Assembly: GCA_002331255.1 (NCBI GenBank)
Contig: DCZD01000043.1
Location: 48,385-57,581, forward strand
Reading direction: 5' to 3'
DNA from: Acidimicrobiaceae bacterium UBA2093
GTDB taxonomy: Bacteria; Actinomycetota; Acidimicrobiia; Acidimicrobiales; Ilumatobacteraceae
Length of the DNA stretch: 9,197 nt
Shown here: piece after piece, positions 1 to 7,015 of the stretch
How positions within the stretch are numbered: the first letter of the stretch is position 1
Layout of the letters: each line of letters begins with the position of its first letter
Notes under the pieces: model-generated
What the model was told of the DNA's origin: nothing
Databases searched by the model: none
What the model saw: the letters and a program-made list of their open reading frames with translations, nothing else
Program-made: the position numbers and the translations under genes

Positions 1-704
1 GGATCGGGGAATGACATCCAGCAGAACCAGTCGTCGTCTGCAGCGAGTGAGTCGAGCCAGTCGATTGTTCGCTGCGCGACCCAATCGGTGTGGTACCAAT
101 CCTTGTTGATCGGGTTGTGGTGAACCTGTGGCGCATTCGTGTCGCCGCCACCTTTTGAGTTGACCTCGAGATCCATGTCAAGGTTCGGCAAGAACATGCC
201 AAGCGCTTCAGGATGATTCTCTCGAATCCACGCTGAATAGTGCAGTGACGCTGCAGGCGAGTGAGTAGCGAACTCAAGATGATCAAAACCACGGTGTGGC
301 ACGCGGGTGCCATCTGGCAGCACGTGGAATGTCGTTTCGTCACCGGATGCGGCGATCTGGTTCTCAACAAAACGGCCGAACGGGTCGATCACTGGCTCGA
401 AGTGAGCCTTGCCGATGAGAGCAGTCTTGTAGCCGGCGGATCGAAGAGTTGCGGCGATGCTTGGAGCATCATCTGGCAAGGGAACGCCATTCATCCACAC
501 ACCGTGGGTCGCGACATGTTGGCCAGTGATCATGGTGCTGCGGGACGGCATGCACACCACATTCTGGGGGTGAGCTCGTGTGTAATTGATGCCTGACGAT
601 GCGAGTGCGTCGATGTTCGGAGTACGCGCCACGGTGCCGCCGTTACAGCCAAGCGAATCGAACCGCTGTTGATCGGTTGTGATGAAAAGAATGCGTCTAC
701 CCAT
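1..704 (-). CDS. Type I sulfatase (formylglycine-dependent), 3' end cut off by window edge
   Basis: The gene reads leftward from an ATG at 704-702 and runs off the left edge, leaving about 234 N-terminal residues without a stop. The start MGRRILFITTDQQ is the usual first strand of the alkaline phosphatase/sulfatase fold, with the metal-binding Asp at residue 11 followed by Gln. TPNIDALA (28-35) and VCMPSRSTMITG (50-61) follow. Cys51 sits in the C-x-P-S-R motif, where it would be converted to formylglycine, the catalytic nucleophile. IGKAHF (97-102) is the usual conserved Gly-Lys segment. The family hydrolyses sulfate esters (some members phosphonates or phosphate esters); no substrate can be read here, and no signal peptide is visible, so the protein is probably cytoplasmic. 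The ATG overlaps the stop of the upstream SRPBCC gene by one base (TGATG), suggesting coupled translation. Family call firm, substrate unknown. Confidence 0.9.
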   Translation of the reverse strand, partial: MGRRILFITTDQQRFDSLGCNGGTVARTPNIDALASSGINYTRAHPQNVVCMPSRSTMITGQHVATHGVWMNGVPLPDDAPSIAATLRSAGYKTALIGKAHFEPVIDPFGRFVENQIAASGDETTFHVLPDGTRVPHRGFDHLEFATHSPAASLHYSAWIRENHPEALGMFLPNLDMDLEVNSKGGGDTNAPQVHHNPINKDWYHTDWVAQRTIDWLDSLAADDDWFCWMSFPD

Positions 705-1132
705 CAGGCGGCTCCCTCCAGAATTGCTTTGGCCTTCTTCAAGCCGACTCCGGCAGCTCCGCCGATGACAAGTGCCAGCACATCTGGTTTCATTGTCGTG
801 CTGTACACCGCCAGCGTGTGTCCGTGTCCGTCGTCGAGGACATCAAGCGTGCCGAGATGTCCGGTAACGAGCGGGTTGTTGACGATGGTGTACTGGAACC
901 TGCGAAGTTCATGGTCATGAAGCACGATGTCTTCCTCGAACGTGAGGCCAGTCGACGTCGTCACCCAACGTTTCTTTCCCTCAACGCGACAGTCGGTGAG
1001 AGGAAACCATTCATGCAGCCGGGTTGGATCTCCCATGAAGTCCCATGCCGCGGTGGGTGAGCACTCGATGTGTTCCTCGCGACGCACCGTGCCCATCGAC
1101 GCGACGCTACTGGTGGGCGTCTTCGTAGTCAA
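704..1132 (-). CDS. SRPBCC / polyketide-cyclase-like small ligand-binding protein
   Basis: A 142-residue protein with the helix-grip (SRPBCC, Bet v1-like) pattern. It has a first strand near GTVRREEHIE (14-23), then SPTAAWDFMGDPTRLHEWFP (about 25-44), the usual short-helix region with a conserved Trp and Pro. Alternating strands follow, then a C-terminal helix rich in Gly, Ala and Lys (GVGLKKAKAIL). Such proteins bind hydrophobic ligands or act as cyclases or aromatase-like enzymes; no specific function can be assigned. I use the TTG at 1132-1130, which has GAGGA four to five bases upstream. An ATG at 1096-1094 (130 residues) would keep the whole fold but has no visible ribosome site. The gene lies 30 bases after ung and its TGA overlaps the sulfatase ATG, so it sits in a three-gene minus-strand unit. 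Start uncertain, fold likely. Confidence 0.78.
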   Translation of the reverse strand: MTTKTPTSSVASMGTVRREEHIECSPTAAWDFMGDPTRLHEWFPLTDCRVEGKKRWVTTSTGLTFEEDIVLHDHELRRFQYTIVNNPLVTGHLGTLDVLDDGHGHTLAVYSTTMKPDVLALVIGGAAGVGLKKAKAILEGAA

Positions 1133-1162
1133 CAGTCCTCGACTGTCGATATCAGTGTTGCC

Positions 1163-1819
1163 TTAGAGGCTCCAGTCGATGGGCTCACGACCAGCCGCGA
1201 CTAGGGCGGCATTGGCTTGGGAGAAGGGTTTGCTGCCGAAAAAGCCGTTATGGGCCGATAGCGGCGAGGGGTGCGGGGCCTCAAGCACCACATGGTGGGC
1301 GCCGGTGATGAGGGCCCGCTTTCGTCTTGCTGAAGCCCCCCAGAGGATGAAGATGACGGGGTCGGTCTTGGCCGCGACAGCAGTGATGACTTCGTCGGTG
1401 AAGCGCTCCCAACCTTTTCCTTGGTGGCTGCCGGCTTGTCCCGCGCGAACGGTGAGCGTGGTGTTCAACAACAACACACCTCGTTGCGCCCATGCGGTGA
1501 GGCAGCCATGCGTCGGAGGATCAATTTCTATGTCGGCGCGAAGTTCGGAATAGACGTTGCGTAGTGACGGAGGAATAGCGACACCATGTTTCACAGAAAA
1601 CGCCAGACCGTGTGCTTGCCCTTCACCGTGATACGGATCTTGCCCAAGGATGAGCACCTTCGTCTCTTTATGCGACGTTGTGTGCAGTGCAGCGAAGACA
1701 TCTGCCTCAACCGGATACACGCGATGTTTCTTTCGTTCATCAGCGACGAATTGCTGAAGCTCTGCAAAGTACGGTTTGGATAACTCAGCCTTCAGTACTG
1801 GGTTCCAATCCGTTTTCAC
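1163..1819 (-). CDS. ung: Uracil-DNA glycosylase, family 1
   Basis: Excises uracil from DNA, the first step of base excision repair after cytosine deamination or dUMP incorporation. Nearly every family 1 motif is present. GQDPYH (about 59-64) carries the water-activating Asp61, followed by GQAHGLAFSV. VLLLNTTLTV (about 115-124) holds the uracil-recognising Asn119. HPSPLSA (about 183-189) is the minor-groove loop with catalytic His183, followed by GFFGSKPFSQAN. The length of 218 residues is normal. I chose the GTG at 1819 because a TATATT hexamer ends seven bases upstream, which would put the first transcribed base on this codon. A GTG at 1825, adding two residues, is the alternative. The open frame continues to 1912, but that part has no family similarity and would overlap the divergent kinase gene. 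It leads a short unit with the SRPBCC and sulfatase genes; no functional link is obvious. Confidence 0.95.
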   Translation of the reverse strand: MKTDWNPVLKAELSKPYFAELQQFVADERKKHRVYPVEADVFAALHTTSHKETKVLILGQDPYHGEGQAHGLAFSVKHGVAIPPSLRNVYSELRADIEIDPPTHGCLTAWAQRGVLLLNTTLTVRAGQAGSHQGKGWERFTDEVITAVAAKTDPVIFILWGASARRKRALITGAHHVVLEAPHPSPLSAHNGFFGSKPFSQANAALVAAGREPIDWSL

Positions 1820-1826
1820 AGCCACG

Positions 1827-1832
1827 AATATA
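1827..1832 (-). promoter_or_regulatory. Candidate -10 element (TATATT) for leaderless ung
   Basis: On the minus strand TATATT matches the actinobacterial TANNNT -10 pattern and ends exactly seven bases before the GTG at 1819. That is the spacing expected when transcription begins on the start codon. No ribosome-binding site is visible upstream of either candidate ung start, which fits leaderless translation. No convincing -35 was found. This is a pattern match to a short degenerate motif. Confidence 0.35.
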
Positions 1833-1899
1833 CGCAATGGATCTAAGAACCTAACCAAGCAGGTGGCGACGTACAGATGCGCTGGCAAACTGATGGGCA

Positions 1900-2778
1900 A
1901 TGGAAGCGGCACTCGCCATCGACATCGGAGCCACGAAGTTCGCGGTAGGCATCGTCACGCGAAATGGCGAGTTGCTCGACCGGGCTTTGGTGCGCATTGA
2001 TCACCGGTGGAGCAGCGAGCAGTTATTCGATGAGTTGTCGTTTGCGGTGAAAGAGCAAACGACTCGGGCACGTGGTCATCACGATGCAGATGTCATGGTT
2101 GTCGGTGTCGGGTGTGCGGGGCCAATCACGCGCAATGTCGAGACTGTGTCACCGCTCAACATCGGACATTGGATTGATTTTCCTCTGCGTGAGCGCCTTG
2201 CAATTTCGACGTCACTTCCCGTGTTCGGTGACGGTGACGCCAAAGCCCTTGCACTTGCCGAGGGCTGGCTCGGAGCAGCCAAAGGGGTCGACAATTTCAT
2301 GGCCATGGTCGTATCCACTGGGGTCGGCGGGGGCATTGTGCTGAATGGCGAACTGCTGGAGGGTGCCACGGGCAACGCCGGCCACGTGGGCCATGTGGTG
2401 GTCGAGCCGAACGGCCGTAGGTGCACGTGTGGGGGGCGCGGCTGCCTCGAGGCCGAGGCCTCAGGGCCTGCAATCGAGGCGATCACCGGTCGACCACCAA
2501 CCCAGCCGACCTACGAGACCATGGTGCGCACTGGTCGCCTGGTGGGGCGGGTGGTCGCATCAGTGAGCAATCTCCTTGACTTGAAACTCACCGTTGTCGG
2601 GGGAAGCGTCGCTCTTGGCTTTGGTGCCACGTTCTTCACTGCGGCACAAAAGACGCTCGACGAGTTGTGCGGCATCGAATTTACGCGCGGAGCCAGAATT
2701 GTCCCGGCTCGACTCGCCGATGAAGGGCCACTTGTCGGGGCAGCAGCGGTTGGCTGGCGCGGTCTCAATCGCAGTTGA
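1900..2778 (+). CDS. ROK-family sugar kinase (glucokinase-like)
   Basis: A 292-residue ROK kinase that would phosphorylate a hexose or amino sugar with ATP in the cytoplasm. DIGATK (8-13) is the N-terminal phosphate-binding loop. GDGDAKALALAE (about 110-121) aligns with the family's N-D-A-N-A-A motif and keeps the probable catalytic base, Asp111, although the flanking Asn residues are Gly and Asp. STGVGGGIVLNG (139-150) is the second phosphate loop. His165 with Cys175, Cys177 and Cys182 (CTCGGRGC) forms the ROK zinc site, and Glu184 follows. In the usual E-x-G-H sugar-contact motif the Glu is replaced by His162 (GHVGH), so the substrate may not be plain glucose. The ATG at 1900 gives the full first strand; no strong ribosome site precedes it. 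It diverges from ung and converges on the DUF418-like gene, so it is probably transcribed alone. Confidence 0.9.
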   Translation: MEAALAIDIGATKFAVGIVTRNGELLDRALVRIDHRWSSEQLFDELSFAVKEQTTRARGHHDADVMVVGVGCAGPITRNVETVSPLNIGHWIDFPLRERLAISTSLPVFGDGDAKALALAEGWLGAAKGVDNFMAMVVSTGVGGGIVLNGELLEGATGNAGHVGHVVVEPNGRRCTCGGRGCLEAEASGPAIEAITGRPPTQPTYETMVRTGRLVGRVVASVSNLLDLKLTVVGGSVALGFGATFFTAAQKTLDELCGIEFTRGARIVPARLADEGPLVGAAAVGWRGLNRS

Positions 2779-2807
2779 ATGACACGGCAGCTACACCGGC
2801 CGCATTC
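2777..2807. terminator. Possible bidirectional terminator hairpin between convergent genes
   Basis: Between the ROK gene and the DUF418-like gene, GAATG (2777-2781) and CGGC (2785-2788) can pair with GCCG (2799-2802) and CATTC (2803-2807). This gives nine pairs with a three-base bulge and a ten-base loop. The hairpin spans the last bases of both converging genes. No U-tract follows on either strand, so it is a weak candidate. Confidence 0.25.
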
Positions 2808-3936
2808 ATGGTGCAAGTAGTCGGTACAAGCGCTCAATCGGACCTTGACCGATGTAGCGAGTCCACCACAACACGAAGGTGAACCCGAGGGCGATGCACG
2901 CGAGTGAAATCACGAGCGCAGTGTCGAGTCCTGTTTCAGACGCGGCACCGAAGACTTCGACAACTAGCTCATAGAAGACCACGTGGAATATGTACATGGT
3001 GAGACTGGTTTGACCGACACGAGTGAGTGTTGTCACCAATGGCGAACGAGACCGCGTCTCACATAGGTACGAGATAACAACGATGACGAGCAGGGTTGTA
3101 CCGACAATCCCGACGGTGTACGGGATGCCGGCTGTATCAGGATCAGTTGACGACACCGACAAGATGAAGGTAGCGCCAGCAGATTCATCGCTGAGTTGGT
3201 AAACCACTTCACGCGTGGCGTAAGCCCCCACGATGAGCGACACTGCGATGAGAAGTAGTTGTCGTCGCATTCGCGGCAACTGATTGATGTTGCGTCCGAG
3301 CACGATTCCGACGCAGAGGAACACCAACCATGGAAACACAGGATGCGTGTAGGAAAGAAACGTGCGTACGAGAAGGTCGTTGACCGAATCGATTGATGGT
3401 GGGTCTAGCCACGATGTGAAGTTGCCATCGACGAGGCGCTCTGCGCGAACACCTTGCACGATTGCAGGAACAAGAGCGATAGGAGCACAGAGCGCTATCA
3501 ATTGTCGTGACGACAAATGAATGAGTAACGCAGCAAGCATGAAGTATGCGCCGTAATAGAAGATGATTGTTCCCGGCCAAAACCACTCGAGTACGAATCC
3601 GGCTGCGTACAAGATAAAGCCACGACGTACCAACCGAGTGGACAATGATGCAGATGCTCCACCGGCGGAGCGTTCCATGAGTGCAATGGCGACACCGGCG
3701 ACACAAACGAAGACGGCGGCGAAGCGAGTGGTGAGAGGACCGGTGTCGGGGTTAAACAGGCGTTCCCACACGGAAGGAACGAGCGGGCTGGATGCACCCG
3801 TGCCATTCAGGTACGTGTGGAAATTCAAGGCCACCACACCGGACAGCGCGAGGGCACGGGTCACATCGGGCCAATTGAGTCGTGGGCGACCATCAGACGT
3901 GAGGTTTGATGGACGTTGGTGGGTCAGGCCGTCCAC
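2806..3936 (-). CDS. DUF418-like multi-pass membrane protein, possible acyltransferase
   Basis: A strongly hydrophobic protein of about 376 residues with nine to ten predicted membrane segments. RALALSGVVALNFHTYL near the N-terminus resembles the first helix of DUF418/DUF1624 proteins, a group related to heparan-alpha-glucosaminide N-acetyltransferase. The C-terminus, LTRVGQTSLTMYIFHVVFYE followed after about 40 residues by GQGPIERLYRLL, matches the DUF418 ending (G-P-L-E-x-L-W-R). Family members are of largely unproven function; membrane acyl transfer to a sugar is one possibility. I prefer the GTG at 3936-3934, which overlaps the upstream racemase-like gene by 13 bases. An upstream start at 3987 would add 17 residues lying inside that gene. 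It is the last gene of the mycofactocin operon, so it may act on the mycofactocin product or its glycan, but this rests on position only. Confidence 0.75.
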   Translation of the reverse strand: MDGLTHQRPSNLTSDGRPRLNWPDVTRALALSGVVALNFHTYLNGTGASSPLVPSVWERLFNPDTGPLTTRFAAVFVCVAGVAIALMERSAGGASASLSTRLVRRGFILYAAGFVLEWFWPGTIIFYYGAYFMLAALLIHLSSRQLIALCAPIALVPAIVQGVRAERLVDGNFTSWLDPPSIDSVNDLLVRTFLSYTHPVFPWLVFLCVGIVLGRNINQLPRMRRQLLLIAVSLIVGAYATREVVYQLSDESAGATFILSVSSTDPDTAGIPYTVGIVGTTLLVIVVISYLCETRSRSPLVTTLTRVGQTSLTMYIFHVVFYELVVEVFGAASETGLDTALVISLACIALGFTFVLWWTRYIGQGPIERLYRLLAP

Positions 3937-4880
3937 TGCAAAAGGTCCACTTGCACGTGGGTGAGTGGGCGCTGTACATCGATCCACTCGCCAACTGCCG
4001 GAATGGCGCGCCCGCGTGCCACGAACAACATGGACGTGTGCATATGTGGCGGTTCGAGCAGGTTCAACCGACTTTGTTGGTAGTGGAACGGGCTTCGTCC
4101 ATCGTCGAGGGGCGACACGCCATGGGCACTACCCGCGCCGACGAGAACGACTTGGCCAGGACCATTGGTTGGGGTCAACCGATAACCAGCTCGCTCACCA
4201 GCTTCGAGGTCGTGCGAACCAAGTACGTCGGCAGTGAGATGCATCATCGACTTGTCTCCGTGCCACAGTTTGGTGCCGAGCCGCATCTTGAAAATTCTGT
4301 TTGCATGTGAAGAGTGCAGGCGTTCGTACGTCGCAACATCAAGATGACTGACGTACACCGGTGCATCTGTTGGCAACTTTTCCAGCCACTTCGTGATGTC
4401 ATCAAGGTGCAGAGACATGTCTCCATCGAGTGGCGGATGGACAGAGAATCCGTGCACTGTAAGTGGAGAGCGTTCGATTACGTTCAGAAGTTTTTTGAAA
4501 TCTTGGGGCGAGACTCCGTGGCGCTTCATCGAAGATTGCAGCTTCACCATGACTCGACCAGACCAACCAAATCGCGACAGCGCACCGACATGGTCGACAG
4601 AGCCCACGGTGAGCACTGTCGACTGGGGAAGTGTTGATGGAGGCTGAGTCATGGTTGGTGTGAGCACGATTGGAGTGACACCAGATGGAATGTCACGCGC
4701 TTCAAAAACCGTTCCTACGGCGATCTCATTCGACAACTGTCCGGCAAGAGGCATGAGGTTCCATCGACGAAAGCCGTAACCGTTTCCTTTGACAACAGGA
4801 ACGATGTTTGGATACGACCTAGCGACAGATTGAACGTGCTGTTTCCATGCAACTTCGTTCACAGTGAGGCGGAGGGTCAC
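3924..4880 (-). CDS. Alanine-racemase-fold (fold type III PLP) protein, divergent
   Basis: A 318-residue protein with the two-domain layout of alanine racemase but shorter than the usual 360-380. VVKGNGYGF (29-37) contains Lys31, the expected PLP Schiff-base lysine, and the conserved K-x-x-x-Y-G. VKLQSSMKRHG (112-122) matches the segment holding the carbamylated Lys (Lys113) and the Arg (Arg120). His148 in HGFSVH, and RLGTKLWHG (200-208, equivalent to R-P-G-x-x-L-Y-G with the PLP-nitrogen Arg), are kept. Tyr233 in AGY matches the catalytic tyrosine. However, the G-Y-A-D-G loop reads GSAHG and the C-M-D-Q motif reads roughly HTSM, so substrate-side residues have changed. It could be a racemase for another amino acid or a non-racemase PLP protein. 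The GTG start lies nine bases after the mftF stop, with only a weak GGGG ahead of it, placing it in the mycofactocin operon. Confidence 0.8.
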   Translation of the reverse strand: MTLRLTVNEVAWKQHVQSVARSYPNIVPVVKGNGYGFRRWNLMPLAGQLSNEIAVGTVFEARDIPSGVTPIVLTPTMTQPPSTLPQSTVLTVGSVDHVGALSRFGWSGRVMVKLQSSMKRHGVSPQDFKKLLNVIERSPLTVHGFSVHPPLDGDMSLHLDDITKWLEKLPTDAPVYVSHLDVATYERLHSSHANRIFKMRLGTKLWHGDKSMMHLTADVLGSHDLEAGERAGYRLTPTNGPGQVVLVGAGSAHGVSPLDDGRSPFHYQQSRLNLLEPPHMHTSMLFVARGRAIPAVGEWIDVQRPLTHVQVDLLQWTA

Positions 4881-4889
4881 CCCGTCACG

Positions 4890-6281
4890 CTATCCCGAGA
4901 CGGAAGAGTTGCTCATCGGGAGGAATCTCGGGAGGAGTGCGTTCATGTCGCGGGCTGAAAAACCTTTCACCCAGACGCCGGCACCGTACGAAAACTTCTC
5001 CAGCGTGCGCAGGAAGAGAAAACTGAACGGGTCAAGTGTTGGTTGACGGACATACGCGATGAGCCCCGGGACTGCGATGGACAGTGCAAGAAGGCCACTG
5101 ACAGAGTCAGAGAACGTTGCCATGACGACGATGATCGGCCACCACACCTTTACAACTGCATCTGCGAGACGGTCACCAGTGTTCAAAAAGTTTTTTACAA
5201 ACATTGCAAGCATGAGACGGTTGGTTATGTGCTGTCGTTTGAATTGCTGTGTCATAAATGCGAGATCGAGAAGAGCACATGCGAGTGCGACCGCGGGCCA
5301 GCCGGCACCCAAGCACACCCAGCTCATGACACTGGTCGGACGCGCTCGAAGAGGAGCCAATCGACCTCTATGTCGTGTGGCGAGGTCAACAGTGCTCGAG
5401 CCGTAGTTGAAGCGTTGAGTGAGAAATGGCAAGAGTCCACGACGCGTCTCGTGTGTGCATGTGACCGATGGTTCGTAGCGGACAACGACGTCGGCGGCGA
5501 TGAGTCTCCATACAAGGTCAACATCTTCACCACATCGCAGCGTCTCATCGAAACCGTGCAAGTCTCGAACTGTTGCTGTCTCGCACACCAGCACGGCACT
5601 TGGTACGTATGACACGCGAGCACCATGTGCAACTTTCGTCGCATGTCGACCCATGTCGAGTGGCGCGGTGTTGCGTTCAAATCTCGCAAGAATGCTCCGC
5701 CTCTTCGACGCCAGGACACGTGGTGCAACAACTTTCGCCGCAACACGATGTTGGACGGCTACGTGGTTGGCGAGTTGAGCGGCGAGAACGCAGACATCTG
5801 CTCGCGTGATGTGAATGTCAGAGTCGATGAAGGCGACGAAAGGAGTTTCGACTAATCCAAGTCCGTGGTTGCGAGCAGCTGCGGGACCACTATTTGAATC
5901 AAGACGGACAACAGTCGCATGCGACACATGAACCGCGATTGGCGATGCGTCATCGATGACGATGACAGGGAGCCCTCCGAGGGCGTCAACCAGAGCCTGC
6001 AATCGCCGGAGATGAGCGGCCTTCGCGGCATATGCGGGAATGACCACGGTAACGAGGGCGGCGTCGAGATGGCCTTCCACCAAGGGGTGTAGCGCCCCAG
6101 CGGTGATCAGGCGTTCGGTCAGTGGGTCGTGTTCCTGGGTAGGTGTGGCCCCATTTTCCAGGTCCACAACAGCGGCTCGGCCGGCATCTGAGAGCCGAAA
6201 AAACCTCACCGGAGATCCGGCAATGAGCTGGTTGTCGTGACGAATCCACAATCTGTCCCGACGCAACAAATGTGCAGTCAT
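4890..6281 (-). CDS. mftF: Mycofactocin glycosyltransferase MftF
   Basis: A 463-residue family 2 (GT-A) glycosyltransferase. In mycobacteria MftF attaches a chain of beta-1,4-linked glucose to the modified Val-Tyr core. VTVVIPAY (77-84) opens the nucleotide-sugar fold. VIDDASP (108-114) and NSGPAAARNHGL (130-141) are donor-site segments, FIDSD (151-155) is the metal-binding DxD, and GEDVDLVWRL (251-260) holds the likely catalytic acidic pair. Hydrophobic stretches near 318-343 and 378-411 suggest membrane association, as in known MftF. The 75 residues ahead of the GT domain (RDRLWIRHDNQL, RFFRLSDAGRA) also fit MftF. I chose the ATG at 6281-6279: it overlaps the mftE stop as ATGA, whereas longer starts extend into mftE without family similarity. 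Length matches the mycobacterial protein. Confidence 0.92.
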   Translation of the reverse strand: MTAHLLRRDRLWIRHDNQLIAGSPVRFFRLSDAGRAAVVDLENGATPTQEHDPLTERLITAGALHPLVEGHLDAALVTVVIPAYAAKAAHLRRLQALVDALGGLPVIVIDDASPIAVHVSHATVVRLDSNSGPAAARNHGLGLVETPFVAFIDSDIHITRADVCVLAAQLANHVAVQHRVAAKVVAPRVLASKRRSILARFERNTAPLDMGRHATKVAHGARVSYVPSAVLVCETATVRDLHGFDETLRCGEDVDLVWRLIAADVVVRYEPSVTCTHETRRGLLPFLTQRFNYGSSTVDLATRHRGRLAPLRARPTSVMSWVCLGAGWPAVALACALLDLAFMTQQFKRQHITNRLMLAMFVKNFLNTGDRLADAVVKVWWPIIVVMATFSDSVSGLLALSIAVPGLIAYVRQPTLDPFSFLFLRTLEKFSYGAGVWVKGFSARDMNALLPRFLPMSNSSVSG

Positions 6282-7015
6282 AGATGATTTGCGATCATGT
6301 CGCTCACGTCGGATGGTTTGTTCAGCCATTCCTTGATTGCCGAGTGAAGGAGACGCACAAGATCGGTGGTCCACTGAGAAAGCATCTCGTCACCAAATGA
6401 CGCGCTTGCCAAGGTCGCATCACCAATGACCCCGTTCGGCGACACATTGTGAACGCCATGATCTCTCATCTGGGAAATGAGATGATGTGTATCACCGATG
6501 GCGCCGACCACTATCTGGCTGTGGCGGACATGTTCAGAGTCAATAGCCATCATCACCGATGTCTCCAGATGACCGGCATGCAAGTCTCCGTTGCTTTCGA
6601 ATGTTGGTGTCCAGAACTTATGTGGCACACCATGATGAACGAGAGCCGATGACGACGCCTTCATCGATGAAACATTTCCGCCATGTCCGTTCACAAAGAC
6701 GATGCCGCGCAAGTGTGGAGAGTTCTCGCTCAACGACCGCGCAATGAGAGTGAACGTGCGCTCAGCACTTTCGGTAGCGATGCTCGCGGTACCTGCAAAG
6801 CCATGATGTTCATCACTTGCCGTGTAATTCACTGAAGGGAGAACAAGAAGCCGATTGTCGCCGATGAAGCCGCATGCACGAACACACAGTGTCGATGCGA
6901 TGACCGTGTCGGTGTCGAGCGGAAGATGTGGTCCGTGTTGCTCCCACGAGCCGAGCGGAACTATCGCGATGTGAGGAGTGTCGAAGTCCGACGAGTACAA
7001 CCTCGTAGAACTCAC
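6278..7015 (-). CDS. mftE: Mycofactocin peptidase MftE (creatininase family)
   Basis: A 245-residue metal-dependent amidohydrolase of the creatininase fold. MftE cleaves the MftC-modified precursor just before the terminal Val-Tyr-derived unit, releasing AHDP. Metal and active-site motifs are all visible: PLGSWEQHGPHLPLDTD (20-36) with Glu25, His27, His30, Asp34 and Asp36; GHGGN (110-114); and HAGHLETS (146-153) with Glu151. The length is that of the family. The GTG start at 7015-7013 overlaps the plsY stop as GTGA, and its own TGA overlaps the mftF ATG, so plsY, mftE and mftF are probably translationally coupled. The context next to mftF and downstream of mftABC separates it from generic creatininases. 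Confidence 0.93.
   Translation of the reverse strand: MSSTRLYSSDFDTPHIAIVPLGSWEQHGPHLPLDTDTVIASTLCVRACGFIGDNRLLVLPSVNYTASDEHHGFAGTASIATESAERTFTLIARSLSENSPHLRGIVFVNGHGGNVSSMKASSSALVHHGVPHKFWTPTFESNGDLHAGHLETSVMMAIDSEHVRHSQIVVGAIGDTHHLISQMRDHGVHNVSPNGVIGDATLASASFGDEMLSQWTTDLVRLLHSAIKEWLNKPSDVSDMIANHL

Noticed and set aside
261..596. Open plus-strand frame of 111 codons
   Set aside because: It is antisense to the sulfatase, which is supported by the CxPSR motif and other family segments.
1826..1912. Upstream extension of ung past 1825
   Set aside because: The added residues are unlike uracil-DNA glycosylases and would run into the divergent kinase gene.
5043..5612. Open plus-strand frame of 189 codons, Cys-rich
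   Set aside because: It is antisense to mftF, whose motifs are clear; the Cys-rich composition is a by-product of the opposite strand's codons.
6282..6374. Upstream extension of mftF
   Set aside because: It overlaps the end of mftE in another frame; the ATGA overlap at 6278-6281 gives a clean start and the known MftF length.
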